A DNA stretch of 64,000 nt, taken from NCBI GenBank assembly GCA_002270465.1, contig NQOF01000002.1, positions 976,385 to 1,040,384 of the forward strand. Direction: 5' to 3'. This document shows, piece after piece, positions 15,455 to 24,896 of the stretch. The number at the start of each line of letters is the position of its first letter. Positions within the stretch are counted from its first letter, which is position 1. A model generated the notes under the pieces. The model saw only the letters and a program-made list of their open reading frames with translations. It had not been told where the DNA came from and did no database searches. The position numbers and the translations under genes are program-made. The DNA is from Blautia hominis. GTDB lineage: Bacteria > Bacillota > Clostridia > Lachnospirales > Lachnospiraceae.

Positions 15455-15997
15455 TTAGTCCTGCATGCTTAACACACTTTTGTTCTTCATAATATAATCC
15501 ACAAGAGAAATCAGGGTGAGCGCAACTGCGATTACCACAAAAATCTGGATCAGGATCTGGAATGCCTGATTCTGGATATCCATGATCATGAGAATGATCA
15601 TGATCATCTGTGAAACGGTTTTGAATTTGCCCCAGTAACTGGCAGCGATCACAATGCCGTTGTCCGCAGCCACCAGACGGAAACCGCTGATGATGAACTC
15701 ACGGGCTATGATAACAATGGTGATCCAGGCCGGCAGTTCACCCAGGCCGGTAAAGCAGATCAGAGCGGAGCAGACTAACAGCTTGTCTGCCAGCGGGTCC
15801 ATGAACTTGCCGAAGTTTGTCACCAGATTATCTCTCCTTGCCAGATATCCGTCCAGGGTATCTGTGAGACTGGCAACAATAAAGATAGCCAGAGCGATCC
15901 ACTTTCCGGCACTGCCTGCAATATCATACATTAAAAAAGCCACAAAGAACGGAATCATAACGACTCTTGCGATCGTCAGTTTATTCGGTGTATTCAT
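15455..15997 (-). CDS. pgsA: CDP-diacylglycerol-glycerol-3-phosphate 3-phosphatidyltransferase
   Basis: A 180-aa integral membrane enzyme making phosphatidylglycerol phosphate. The CDP-alcohol phosphotransferase signature is complete as DGYLARR, eight further residues, then GKFMDPLADK. About five to six hydrophobic segments follow the family pattern. The start overlaps the 3' end of rimO by 17 bp, with GGAG inside the rimO coding sequence, indicating coupling. A further short spacer leads into cinA. Confidence 0.95.
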   Translation of the reverse strand: MNTPNKLTIARVVMIPFFVAFLMYDIAGSAGKWIALAIFIVASLTDTLDGYLARRDNLVTNFGKFMDPLADKLLVCSALICFTGLGELPAWITIVIIAREFIISGFRLVAADNGIVIAASYWGKFKTVSQMIMIILMIMDIQNQAFQILIQIFVVIAVALTLISLVDYIMKNKSVLSMQD

Positions 15998-17321
15998 CTT
16001 TTAACTCTCCTATCAAATCATATTCCAGAGCGCCGGTTATATGCACCATGCACAAATCTCCTGAGATAAGCTCCGTATCCGTATTGACAAAAATATAACC
16101 GTCCACACCCGGTGCATCACCGTATGTGCGGCCCACATAAGCATTTTCCTCCGCCACCTTGCCTTCAATCATGACCTTAACTTCCGTGTGGATCTTATCC
16201 TGGCCCTTATCCAGGGAAATCTCCTGCTGAAGCTCCATAAGCTCTGCCTGGCGGTCCTTTTTCACTTCCTCGTCAATCTGATCCGGCATAACAGCCGCAG
16301 GGGTATCCTCCTCCGGCGAATAGGTAAAGACACCGAGCCTGTCAAACTCTATCTCATCAATAAAGTTCATCAGCTCCTCATGCTCCTGCTGCGTCTCCCC
16401 CGGAAATCCGGTGATCAGCGTGGTGCGCAGTACAATATCTGGAATCTCCCGTCTGAGAAGTGAGATCATATCCACAAGCTCCTGTCTGGTGGTGCGCCTT
16501 CCCATACGTTTTAAGATCCTGTCGTTGCAGTGCTGTATGGGCAGATCCAGATAATGGCAGATTTTCGGCTCCTCCTTCATCACTTGGATCAGTTCGGGAT
16601 AGATTTCTTCGGGATAACAGTAGAGCACACGGATCCAGGCAATACCCGGGATACGGCACAGCTCTTTTAAAAGCTTGTGCAGTGATTTCTCCCCGTACAG
16701 ATCACAGCCGTATATGGTTGTCTCCTGCGCCACTATGACCAGTTCCTTGACGCCCTGCTCTGCCATATATTCAGCCTGTTTTACCAGTTTTTCCATGGGC
16801 ACGCTGCGGTATCTGCCCCTGAGTTTCGGGATGATGCAGTAGGTACAATGCTTGTCACACCCCTCCGCAATCTTCAGGTATTCGTAGCAGCCCCCTGTGG
16901 TGATCATCCTCTTTGTATCCACATCCGGCAGATAGGAGATATCCTTGAATTCCAGGTATTTTTCTCCCTCAAAAGCTTTATCAAGTGCCTCAATGATATC
17001 ATCAAAGCTTGTGGTCCCCAGAACGGCATCCACCTCAGGGATCTCCTTTATGATCTCCTCCTTGTACCGCTGCGCCAGACAGCCTGTCACCAGCAGAACT
17101 TTCAGAGAACCTGTCTCCTTATACTTTGCCATTTCCAGAATGTTGGAAATGCTCTCCTCTTTGGCATCATGGATGAAGGCGCAGGTGTTGACAACCGCCA
17201 CATCAGCCTCTGTCTCATCATTTACGATGGTATAGCCATGCGCCACAAGCATACCCAGCATTTCCTCAGAATCCGCCAGGTTCTTGTCACATCCAAGAGA
17301 TATAAATAAAACTTTCCTCAT
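15981..17321 (-). CDS. rimO: Ribosomal protein S12 methylthiotransferase RimO
   Basis: A 446-aa radical-SAM methylthiotransferase for the conserved aspartate of ribosomal protein S12. The N-terminal UPF0004 domain has the cluster cysteines (SLGCDKNLADSE, NTCAFI, TGCLAQRY). The radical-SAM CxxxCxxC motif is GCDKHCTYCIIP, and the last 65 residues form a TRAM domain. It overlaps pgsA and follows rpoZ in the same direction with a 106-bp gap that contains a weak hairpin. Confidence 0.96.
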   Translation of the reverse strand: MRKVLFISLGCDKNLADSEEMLGMLVAHGYTIVNDETEADVAVVNTCAFIHDAKEESISNILEMAKYKETGSLKVLLVTGCLAQRYKEEIIKEIPEVDAVLGTTSFDDIIEALDKAFEGEKYLEFKDISYLPDVDTKRMITTGGCYEYLKIAEGCDKHCTYCIIPKLRGRYRSVPMEKLVKQAEYMAEQGVKELVIVAQETTIYGCDLYGEKSLHKLLKELCRIPGIAWIRVLYCYPEEIYPELIQVMKEEPKICHYLDLPIQHCNDRILKRMGRRTTRQELVDMISLLRREIPDIVLRTTLITGFPGETQQEHEELMNFIDEIEFDRLGVFTYSPEEDTPAAVMPDQIDEEVKKDRQAELMELQQEISLDKGQDKIHTEVKVMIEGKVAEENAYVGRTYGDAPGVDGYIFVNTDTELISGDLCMVHITGALEYDLIGELKDEYTE

Positions 17322-17349
17322 GCATACTCCTTGTCAGTAATGGTAGAAA

Positions 17350-17375
17350 GGACTGCCCGCATCTGGCGGCAGTCC
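17350..17375 (-). terminator. Weak hairpin between rpoZ and rimO
   Basis: An 8-bp stem GGACTGCC/GGCAGTCC followed on the minus strand by UUUCU. The U-tract is poor, so this may only attenuate read-through from rpoZ into rimO. Confidence 0.4.
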
Positions 17376-17427
17376 CCGTATCACTCATAACCATAAAAAG
17401 TCCGCCAAGCGTACTTTCTATCATATC

Positions 17428-17688
17428 TTAGTTTTCTTCGTTACCTTCTTCTTCCTCCGGATCTTCCGGCATGATCCTCACCTTGCCCTGATAGATCTCT
17501 TCCACGGCTGTGGAAAGCGGCTTTTTGCCTGAAGAGTGTACCATAGCCTCACGGCCTGCAATAAGCTGTCTGGCTCTTTTGCTGGTAGCCAGTACGACAG
17601 AGTAACGGCTGGTGACTAAAGGTTCGTCCTCAATATTGCCCTCCTCATTGATTGCGTCCATTAATTCTGTGTAAGACGGATGTATCAT
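17428..17688 (-). CDS. rpoZ: DNA-directed RNA polymerase omega subunit
   Basis: An 86-aa protein starting MIHPSYTELMDAIN. It keeps the omega core SRYSVVLATSKRARQLIAG and then the PLSTAVEEIYQGKVRI segment, ending in an acidic tail. It assists assembly of the beta-prime subunit. It follows gmk with only 3 nt between, the usual Firmicute order. Confidence 0.93.
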   Translation of the reverse strand: MIHPSYTELMDAINEEGNIEDEPLVTSRYSVVLATSKRARQLIAGREAMVHSSGKKPLSTAVEEIYQGKVRIMPEDPEEEEGNEEN

Positions 17689-17691
17689 ATC

Positions 17692-18324
17692 TCATTCTCC
17701 TTTCGCAAATACTGCTACTTCACTTGTTATTTTTTCTATAAAAGGCTCACTGTTTTTTACAGTGTTGTGCTGGCTTTGAATAATGCCGTGCATCCTGTCA
17801 ACGCATTCTTCCAGATCGTCATTGATCAACACATAGTCATAGAGCGGCATTCCCTTTGCTTCCTCAGATGCTCTGCGAAGCCTGGATCCTATCACTTCCG
17901 GTGTTTCCGTTCCTCTGTCAGTCAGGCGGCGTTTCAGCTCCTGGGCTGTGGGGGGAGTGACAAACATCAGCAGGGTATCCGGCATTTTTTCTTTTACCTT
18001 CAGTGCACCCTGGATCTCAATTTCCAGGATCACATCCCTGCCTGCTTCCAGCTGCTTTTCTACATATGCCTTAGGTGTACCGTAATAGTTTTCCACATAC
18101 TGGGCATATTCAATCAGCGCATCCTGGGAAATCAGCTCCTCAAACTCCTTTTTTGTGTGAAAAAAATATTCCCTTCCGTGCTCCTCGCCATTCCGCGGTG
18201 CCCTGGTGGTCGCGGAAATAGAAAGAGAGTAATTGTCGTATTTCTCCAGAAGACGCTTCATGAGCGTCCCTTTCCCCGCGCCGGAAAAACCGGATACCAC
18301 GGTTAAAATTCCTCTGTTATCCAT
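17692..18324 (-). CDS. gmk: Guanylate kinase
   Basis: A 210-aa enzyme phosphorylating GMP to GDP. P-loop [10 protein letters not shown] lies near residues 12-21, followed by the GMP-binding motifs [17 protein letters not shown] and the lid. The start [12 protein letters not shown] is chosen because AAGGGG lies just upstream inside the remA 3' end; an upstream Met at 18351 would extend it by nine residues without a better site. It overlaps remA by 8 bp. Confidence 0.96.
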   Translation of the reverse strand: MDNRGILTVVSGFSGAGKGTLMKRLLEKYDNYSLSISATTRAPRNGEEHGREYFFHTKKEFEELISQDALIEYAQYVENYYGTPKAYVEKQLEAGRDVILEIEIQGALKVKEKMPDTLLMFVTPPTAQELKRRLTDRGTETPEVIGSRLRRASEEAKGMPLYDYVLINDDLEECVDRMHGIIQSQHNTVKNSEPFIEKITSEVAVFAKGE

Positions 18325-18589
18325 CCTGTTCCCCTTTTGCATCATTTTCATAAAACGTACCGAAACGTTTTGCGATGGTTTCCGGCTGCAGTGCCGATAG
18401 GATCAGCATATCACTGTTTGTGATGATCACTGCTTTTGTCTTGCGGCCCTGTGTGGCATCTATGGATCTGCCAGCTTCTTTTGCTGACTGTACCATACGC
18501 TTGATGGGCGCAGCATCCGGACTCACAACTGCCACTACTTTGTCCGTGTTCACCACATTACCGAAACCGATATTGATCAATTTAGACAT
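18317..18589 (-). CDS. remA: RemA family extracellular-matrix regulator (DUF370)
   Basis: A 90-aa protein starting [13 protein letters not shown]. RemA-type proteins form ring oligomers that bind DNA and, in Bacillus subtilis, activate biofilm-matrix and osmoprotection operons; the role in Clostridia is less clear. GCAGGA precedes the chosen ATG. An upstream in-frame Met at 18610 would overlap the yicC stop and has no good ribosome site. It lies between yicC and gmk as in most Firmicutes. Confidence 0.9.
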   Translation of the reverse strand: MSKLINIGFGNVVNTDKVVAVVSPDAAPIKRMVQSAKEAGRSIDATQGRKTKAVIITNSDMLILSALQPETIAKRFGTFYENDAKGEQDG

Positions 18590-18602
18590 ATTTTTCCTGC
18601 CT

Positions 18603-19481
18603 TTATTCAATGTTCTGAATCTGTTCCCGGATTTTCTCTATCTCTGTCTTCAAGTCAATGGCAAGATTCGAGGTTTCCAAATCATTGGCTTTTGACAAAA
18701 TGGTGTTAGCCTCCCGGTTCATCTCCTGGGCAATGAAGTCAAGTTTTCTGCCGATGCCGTCCTGGGTTTCCAGAACATCCCTCATATGGGAAATATGGCT
18801 CTTCAGGCGTACCGTCTCCTCGTCCGTGCAGATTTTATCCGCAAAGAGGATCACTTCCGCTGCAATGCGGCTCTCCTCTATCTGGGTATCCTGCAGAAGT
18901 TCTCCCACTTTTGTCTCCAGCTTTTCCCTGTATTCCCGCAGAATCTCAGGGGAACGGGCCTCCACCTGCTCTACTTTGCTGTACATGCCGTCAAGCTTCT
19001 CAAGAATATCATTCTTTAAATGTCCGCCCTCTTTGATCCTGGTATCCACAAACTGCCGGGCAGCTTCCCTTAATGCTTCCTCTAAGGAAGTCCACAATTC
19101 TGTCTCATCCACAGTCTGCTCTTCCATGGTGAACACCTCCGGGCAGCTAAGGAGCCTGGACGCTCTTATGTCATTTTCCAGATGGAATTCTTCACTCATC
19201 TGTTGTAAGTATTCTAAATATTGTCCTGCAATCTCCCTGTTGTACTTTACGGAAACACGGGACTGGGTGTAGTCCTCATAGGCGATGAAGAGGTCTACTT
19301 TGCCGCGCTGGAGATATTCCTTCAATACGGCACGTATGGAAGCCTCAAAACTGCTCAGCTTTTTAGGCATGCGCATATTGATATCCAGATAACGGTGATT
19401 TACGGATTTCATTTCAACCGTAACTTTTTTTTCTTCGTCAATCACCTCGGCTCTTCCAAAGCCTGTCATGCTCTTTATCAT
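18603..19481 (-). CDS. yicC: YicC family endoribonuclease
   Basis: A 292-aa protein of family length with the hallmark N-terminus [12 protein letters not shown] and C-terminal [20 protein letters not shown]. YicC-type proteins are ribonucleases implicated in small-RNA turnover. It heads the cluster yicC-remA-gmk-rpoZ-rimO-pgsA-cinA, and a repeat element and the divergent rqcH promoter lie upstream. Confidence 0.93.
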   Translation of the reverse strand: MIKSMTGFGRAEVIDEEKKVTVEMKSVNHRYLDINMRMPKKLSSFEASIRAVLKEYLQRGKVDLFIAYEDYTQSRVSVKYNREIAGQYLEYLQQMSEEFHLENDIRASRLLSCPEVFTMEEQTVDETELWTSLEEALREAARQFVDTRIKEGGHLKNDILEKLDGMYSKVEQVEARSPEILREYREKLETKVGELLQDTQIEESRIAAEVILFADKICTDEETVRLKSHISHMRDVLETQDGIGRKLDFIAQEMNREANTILSKANDLETSNLAIDLKTEIEKIREQIQNIE

Positions 19482-19525
19482 GTCTTTCTCTTTTCTGCTG
19501 TTTTATTTGCACATGGCATATACCT

Positions 19526-19676
19526 GTTACTATTCACAGTGACAGTTCCGCGAGGTGTCTTGCAAAGCAAGATCCCGAGTCAGTCAGCGCCGGAATGCAA
19601 TTTATTGCATTCTGTGTGCATCGCGAAGCGTGTTACTGTTCGCAAAGCTGTCTGTGACGGCTTTGTGAATGGTAAC
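19526..19676 (+). repeat. Intergenic repeat, type A copy 3
   Basis: 151 bp between yicC and rqcH. The ends form a near-perfect terminal inverted repeat, GTTACTATTCACA against the complement of TGTGAATGGTAAC (12 of 13). Inside are the landmarks of the other copies: a CCGCGAGGTG/ATCCCGAG region around a small hairpin, TCAGCGC, another hairpin (GGAATGCAA...TTGCATTC) and the core TGCATCGCGAAGCGTGTTACTG. It is more diverged than the copies at 1130 and 30061, but the architecture is kept. The 312-bp gap holds nothing else besides the rqcH promoter. Confidence 0.75.
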
Positions 19677-19734
19677 ATAAACATACATGGTTATTATAAA
19701 GCAATCACAATTGCCCGTCAAATCTTTTTTTCAT

Positions 19735-19763
19735 TTGCTTTGTGTTTCCATTTCGTATATAAT
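19735..19763 (+). promoter_or_regulatory. rqcH promoter
   Basis: TTGCTT (19735-19740), 17-nt spacer, TATAAT (19758-19763). It lies 31 nt before the rqcH start. Confidence 0.65.
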
Positions 19764-19793
19764 CGTGATAGCGGAATCGGAAGGAGAATTTAT

Positions 19794-21542
19794 ATGGCAT
19801 TTGACGGAATTACCATTGCAAATATAGTGAAAGAATTAAATGACACCATTGTGGGAGGCAAAATAAACAAGATCGCCCAGCCTGAGGCGGACGAACTGAT
19901 CCTGACCATTAAAAATAACAGGACACAGTACAGGCTGCTCATATCAGCCAGCGCATCCCTGCCCCTGATCTATTTTACGGAAAAAAATAAAGTGAGTCCG
20001 CTTACCGCCCCGAATTTCTGTATGCTGCTGCGCAAACATGTGGGAAGCGGCAAGATCACGGCTGTGACCCAGCCCGGACTGGAACGTGTCATAGAAATAA
20101 AAATAGAACATTTAAATGAACTTGGAGACTTGTGTTTTAAGACCCTGGTGGTGGAGATCATGGGCAAGCACAGCAATATCATTTTCCTCAATGAGGAGCG
20201 GATGATCCTGGACAGCATCAAGCATGTGTCCCTGAATATGAGCTCTGTCAGGGAAGTTCTTCCGGGAAGAGATTATTTTATTCCGCAGACTCAGGACAAG
20301 AAGGACCCCCTCACCATCACAGAGGAAGAATTTTATCAGACCGTATACCGAAAACCCTCCAACCTTGCAAAGGCCATCTATACCTCCCTCACAGGGCTGA
20401 GTCCCGTGGCTGCGGAGGAAATCTGCACCCGGGCACAGGTACACGGAAGTGACCCGGCAGACGGGCTTGGAACAAAGGAAAAAGAACAACTCTTCCTGGC
20501 ATTCATACGTTTTATGGAGGATGTCCGGACCGGGCGCTTTACGCCCAATATCGTATACAGTGCCTCCGGGGAGCCTGTGGAATTCGGAGCGGTCGCCTTA
20601 ACCCAGTATACCGATTATACGGTTAAGCAGTATGATTCCATCTCCCAGGTTCTGGAACAGTACTATGCCCAGAAAAATATCATTACCCGTATGCGCCAGA
20701 AATCAGCGGACCTGCGCAAGATCGTGCAGACCGCCCTGGACCGCAATTGGAAAAAATTTGACCTGCAGACAAAACAGATGCAGGATACAAAAAAAATGGA
20801 TAAATATAAAGTCTACGGGGAACTGATCAACACATACGGCTACAACCTAGAGGAGGGATGCAGATCCTTCAAAGCCCTGAACTATTACACCAATGAGGAG
20901 ATCACCATCCCTCTTGACCCCACCATGACTCCCCAGGAAAATTCCAAGAAATACTTTGACAGGTACAACAAGCTGAAACGTACGGCCCAGGCTCTGAAAG
21001 AACAGCTTGAGGATACAGAAAGCGAGATCCGCCACCTGGAATCCATACAGGCTGCCCTTGATATTGCCCAGCAGGAAAATGACCTGTTCCAGATCAAAGA
21101 AGAGCTGACAGAATACGGGTATATTAAAAAGCATTATACCGGCGGCAAAAAGAAAATGCAGGCCAGATCAAAGCCTCTGCATTATATATCCAGTGACGGT
21201 TATCACATGTATGTGGGAAAAAACAATTACCAGAATGAGGAACTGACCTTCAAATTTGCCACAGGCAATGACTGGTGGTTCCATGCCAAAAAAATGGCCG
21301 GTTCCCATGTGATCGTAAAATCCGGCAGTGATGACCTGCCTGACCGCACCTTCGAGGAGGCCGGCCGCCTGGCAGGGTATTACTCCAGCGGACGCACTGC
21401 GCCCAAGGTAGAGATCGACTATATCCAGAAAAAGCATGTAAAAAAACCAAACGGCTCCAAACCCGGCTTTGTAGTGTATTACACCAATTATTCCCTGATC
21501 ATTGAACCCGATATCACCGGGATCAAGCAGGCGGACGACTAA
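19794..21542 (+). CDS. rqcH: RqcH/NFACT family ribosome quality control factor
   Basis: A 582-aa protein. The NFACT-N domain begins MAFDGITIANIVKELND. A long coiled coil covers about 280-430, and the C-terminal NFACT-R domain shows NDWWFHAKKMAGSHVIVKSG. RqcH binds obstructed 50S subunits and recruits tRNA-Ala to add alanine tails to stalled chains. Residues 97-98 read ER where Bacillus subtilis RqcH has the tRNA-contacting DR, a conservative change. AAGGAG precedes the ATG. Its stop codon overlaps the stop of the convergent amidohydrolase by 3 bp, with no terminator between. Confidence 0.92.
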   Translation: MAFDGITIANIVKELNDTIVGGKINKIAQPEADELILTIKNNRTQYRLLISASASLPLIYFTEKNKVSPLTAPNFCMLLRKHVGSGKITAVTQPGLERVIEIKIEHLNELGDLCFKTLVVEIMGKHSNIIFLNEERMILDSIKHVSLNMSSVREVLPGRDYFIPQTQDKKDPLTITEEEFYQTVYRKPSNLAKAIYTSLTGLSPVAAEEICTRAQVHGSDPADGLGTKEKEQLFLAFIRFMEDVRTGRFTPNIVYSASGEPVEFGAVALTQYTDYTVKQYDSISQVLEQYYAQKNIITRMRQKSADLRKIVQTALDRNWKKFDLQTKQMQDTKKMDKYKVYGELINTYGYNLEEGCRSFKALNYYTNEEITIPLDPTMTPQENSKKYFDRYNKLKRTAQALKEQLEDTESEIRHLESIQAALDIAQQENDLFQIKEELTEYGYIKKHYTGGKKKMQARSKPLHYISSDGYHMYVGKNNYQNEELTFKFATGNDWWFHAKKMAGSHVIVKSGSDDLPDRTFEEAGRLAGYYSSGRTAPKVEIDYIQKKHVKKPNGSKPGFVVYYTNYSLIIEPDITGIKQADD

Positions 21543-23167
21543 AAGCAGACAGGGTCCCTGCGGTAAATGACTTCCCCGTCTTTTATGGTGGACAGGACCC
21601 TGATCTCTCTTATCTTCATCTTTTCTTTCTCCAGAGGGTTTTCTGACAGGATCACAAAATCAGCCCTCTTTCCCGGCGCAATGCTGCCTCTCTCCCGCTC
21701 CTCAAAATACTGGTATGCCGTATGCAGGGTAACAGCCTTCAGCGCCTCCTCCACAGAGATGCGCTCCTTACTTCCAAGCACTTTTCCGTCCTTTGTGCAG
21801 CGGTTCACAGCGCACCACACAGTTTCCAGCATATCCGGTTCAATGACCGGAGAATCCTGGTGGAAGGTGTAGACAACCCCCTCTTTTTGGGCGGAAGCTG
21901 CCGGACTTATATGGGAAGCGCGCTCCATGCCGAAATTGGCTGTATGGATATCTCCCCAGTGGTACACATGTGCGGCAAAGAAGGAGGGGATCATACCCAT
22001 GGCCTTTACACTCGGTATCTGATCAATTCCAAGAAGCTGCGCATGTATCATAACCGGGCGGATATCAGCGGGAAGTACACTGCCATCCATGGAAACAGCC
22101 TTTTCAAAAGCGCGGATATACTGTTCGCAGGCTGCATCTCCGTTGCAGTGAGCCAGTATCTGCATGTGTTCTTCCATGGCCCGGCGCACAAAAGCGAGAA
22201 TCTCTTCCTCTGTGTGTACCGGATATCCCCGGTATCCCGCGCCTTCCTCTCCCTGTGTATAAGGAGTCCTCATCCAGGCTGTCCTGCCCTGGGGCGAACC
22301 GTCCAGGAAGATTTTGTATCCCCCGATCTTAAAGTGGCGGAAAAATCCTTCTCTGTGTTGTTTCATGGCATCCAGAAATTTCCCTGTGCCTTTCATATCC
22401 AGATATCCCACAATATCCAGCTTCAAAATTCCGGCACTTATGATCCCCTGATAAAGAGGGAGCATCTCGTCCACCATAAGTCCTTCCTGAACCAGGGTGA
22501 TTCCGTGGGAGGCATATCTTTCCTGTGCCTTTTTTACAGCCTCCATAAATTCTTTGGGTGAGGGAAGCGGGATCTTCTTCTGAAAGGTAAGGAATGCATT
22601 TTCCTCCATGTACCCTGTGGGGATTTGGTCCTGCACTGCAATCTTTCCCCCCGGTATCTCCAAAAGGTCTCCGGTCCCGTCCATGGGAATGCCTAACTGC
22701 CTGAGGGCCTCTGTGTTAAAGACCCCCATATGGCCGGACTGGTGCTGGATGACCAGAGGATTGTCAGGTGCCGCCTCATCCAGAAGATGCCTGTCAGGAT
22801 GGGATCTCTCCTCCAGAAAATTGTGGTCATATCCTTTTCCCACCAGCCATGTCCCTTTTTCTATCTGCCTGCTGCTGACATAATTCTTTATGCGGTCCGC
22901 AATCTCCTTGAAACTTCCCGCACCATCCAGTGAAATCTGCAGTTCCCCATTGGCGCAGGCCATAAAATGACTGTGGGCATCCAAAAAGGCCGGCATCATA
23001 GTCCTTCCTTCCAGGTTTATCCGCTCTGCATCCGGGGAGGCAAAAGCCTCCACAGCCTCTTTCCTTCCCACCGCCGCGATTTTATTGTCCCTGACAAGTA
23101 CCGCTTCCGCATACATCTGCTTTTCCATCGTCAGGATCGTTCCATTTTCATATAGTTTCTGTCCCAT
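21539..23167 (-). CDS. Amidohydrolase family protein (YtcJ-like)
   Basis: A 542-aa metal-dependent hydrolase. An N-terminal beta domain leads to the metal motif DAHSHF (H65 and H67), then HQSGHMG, ILAHCNGDAACEQY and HQDSPV, with a composite C-terminal beta domain ending in IAPGKRADFVILSENP. This layout is that of the YtcJ/amidohydrolase_3 group; the substrate is unknown. The start at 23167 has GGAGG 7 nt upstream; the upstream ATG at about 23173 abuts that site. It is the last gene of the diguanylate cyclase/TPR/Hsp70 operon, 16 nt after hscC, though a functional link is not obvious. Confidence 0.88.
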   Translation of the reverse strand: MGQKLYENGTILTMEKQMYAEAVLVRDNKIAAVGRKEAVEAFASPDAERINLEGRTMMPAFLDAHSHFMACANGELQISLDGAGSFKEIADRIKNYVSSRQIEKGTWLVGKGYDHNFLEERSHPDRHLLDEAAPDNPLVIQHQSGHMGVFNTEALRQLGIPMDGTGDLLEIPGGKIAVQDQIPTGYMEENAFLTFQKKIPLPSPKEFMEAVKKAQERYASHGITLVQEGLMVDEMLPLYQGIISAGILKLDIVGYLDMKGTGKFLDAMKQHREGFFRHFKIGGYKIFLDGSPQGRTAWMRTPYTQGEEGAGYRGYPVHTEEEILAFVRRAMEEHMQILAHCNGDAACEQYIRAFEKAVSMDGSVLPADIRPVMIHAQLLGIDQIPSVKAMGMIPSFFAAHVYHWGDIHTANFGMERASHISPAASAQKEGVVYTFHQDSPVIEPDMLETVWCAVNRCTKDGKVLGSKERISVEEALKAVTLHTAYQYFEERERGSIAPGKRADFVILSENPLEKEKMKIREIRVLSTIKDGEVIYRRDPVCF

Positions 23168-23183
23168 ATTCATACCTCCGGGT

Positions 23184-24878
23184 CTATAGATCATCTTCTT
23201 CTACTTCTTCCATAACCTGTGCAAAATGTTTTGCCGCTTCTTCTATTTTACCCCGGTCCCTTGTATTTAACACCATTTCAAATTTCTGTATCTCATATTC
23301 CATCCGCCGTCTGTTATCACCTACAGTCTCTTCATATAGCCGCTCCCCTTTCAGGAGAAGCAGCTTGTTTTCCTCCTGTTCCCTGGGATGGATTTTCAGA
23401 TAGGACAGCTCTCTCATACGCTCCTCGATCTCCCGGTCTGTCATGTCATTTTCACGGCCTTTTATAATGCGGCGCTGTCTAAGCCCGCTGGATGTCACAC
23501 AGACTTCCACTTCCAGGATCGAGTTGATATCATAAGTATAGGTCACGTCAACGCTCTCCTCACCTGCTTTGTTTTTGGGGATCTCAATATCCAATTCGCC
23601 CAGAAGCAGGTTATTTTTGGCGTACCGGCTCTCGCCCTGGAGCACACAGATACGGACACGTTCCTGATCATCATACAGTGTGTAAAAACGCTCTGTGCGG
23701 CTGGCCGGGATCACGGTGTTCCTCTCTATGATCGGACAGAAATGTCCCTCATCTGTTTTGCCGTCCTTAAGCCTGACGGCAGTCTCTGTCCCCAGGGTAA
23801 AGGCGCAAACATCGGTTAAGATCACCTCTCTTACTGCCTCCTGCCGCTCTTTCATAGCGCCCTGGATGGCAGCACCCAGCGCAACCGCCTCGTCGGGGTT
23901 CATGGCGGTATCGGGAAACTTTTTGAACATGCGGATAATAAAATCCCTTACAACAGGAAGTCTGGTGGCGCCTCCCACCAGCACGATCTCATCAATATCT
24001 GCCAATTTCACATGGGCATCCGACAGGCTTCTCTGCACAGGTTTTCTGATTTTTGCCAGCAGGGGTTCACACATCTTTTCATACGATCTCAGGGGGATCT
24101 TAAGAGATTTTTCCTCCCCGCCGATCCTGCAGCTCATAACCCCTGTGGCTGTCCCGCTGTACGACAGTTTGCAGGCCTCCGCCTGGCTGTATATCTGTCC
24201 CAGTGTCTTCTGGGTCAGTTCCGTGAGTTTTAAATCCATCTGCTCCATATAATGCTGTACCAACAGCTCTGTAAAATCCTCGCCTCCCAGATAGTTGTCC
24301 CCGGCCACTGCCCGGACCTCCAAAATATTCTCAAACAGTTCCAGGATTGAGACGTCAAAGGTTCCGCCTCCCAGATCAAAGACCAGAAATTTTGTATTTT
24401 TCTGTTTCTCATACAGACCGTATGCAATGGCAGCGGCTGTAGGTTCACTGATGATCCTCTCCACTTTCAGACCGGCCAGTTCCCCGGCTCTTTTTGTGGC
24501 CTTCCGGCGTTTGTCGTCAAAGTACGCAGGTACGCTGATGACCGCTTCCTCCACTGTTTCCCCCAGATATACCTCCGCATCCTCCTTCAGGGTACGAAGG
24601 ACAAAAGAGGACAGATCCTGTGCTGTAAATTCTTTCCCGCCTAACCGGTACTTCTTGTCACTCCCCATATCACGTTTAAACACAGAGGCAGTCATGTGGG
24701 GATACAGAAATCCCCGCTCTCTGGCTGTCTCCCCCACATATACCTGGTTCTCTTCATCCACGCTCACCACCGACGGCGTCAGATGTCTGCCGAGGCGGTT
24801 TGGGATGATCTTCGGCCCCTCCTCTGTAAAATAAGCTGCCAGACTGTTTGTTGTCCCTAAATCTATTCCAATGATCAA
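23184..24878 (-). CDS. hscC: HscC-like Hsp70 chaperone
   Basis: A 564-aa Hsp70, shorter than DnaK (about 610). The ATPase domain starts MIIGIDLGTTNSLAAYF and has VFDLGGGTFDVSIL, the linker-side VGGATRLPVV and NPDEAVALGAA. The substrate domain follows (about 375-490) and a shortened helical lid ends in acidic residues rather than EEVD. The N-terminus and length match HscC-type Hsp70s, which in proteobacteria work with non-classical J proteins. The gene directly upstream encodes a TPR protein with a J-like N-terminus, so they are probably partners. Confidence 0.88.
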   Translation of the reverse strand: MIIGIDLGTTNSLAAYFTEEGPKIIPNRLGRHLTPSVVSVDEENQVYVGETARERGFLYPHMTASVFKRDMGSDKKYRLGGKEFTAQDLSSFVLRTLKEDAEVYLGETVEEAVISVPAYFDDKRRKATKRAGELAGLKVERIISEPTAAAIAYGLYEKQKNTKFLVFDLGGGTFDVSILELFENILEVRAVAGDNYLGGEDFTELLVQHYMEQMDLKLTELTQKTLGQIYSQAEACKLSYSGTATGVMSCRIGGEEKSLKIPLRSYEKMCEPLLAKIRKPVQRSLSDAHVKLADIDEIVLVGGATRLPVVRDFIIRMFKKFPDTAMNPDEAVALGAAIQGAMKERQEAVREVILTDVCAFTLGTETAVRLKDGKTDEGHFCPIIERNTVIPASRTERFYTLYDDQERVRICVLQGESRYAKNNLLLGELDIEIPKNKAGEESVDVTYTYDINSILEVEVCVTSSGLRQRRIIKGRENDMTDREIEERMRELSYLKIHPREQEENKLLLLKGERLYEETVGDNRRRMEYEIQKFEMVLNTRDRGKIEEAAKHFAQVMEEVEEDDL

Positions 24879-24896
24879 TTTTTCTGTTCCTTTCCG

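Noticed and set aside
19500-19790. N-terminal extension of RqcH into the upstream open frame
   Set aside because: The extended frame runs through a repeat element and a promoter. The MAFDG start has AAGGAG and matches the family N-terminus.
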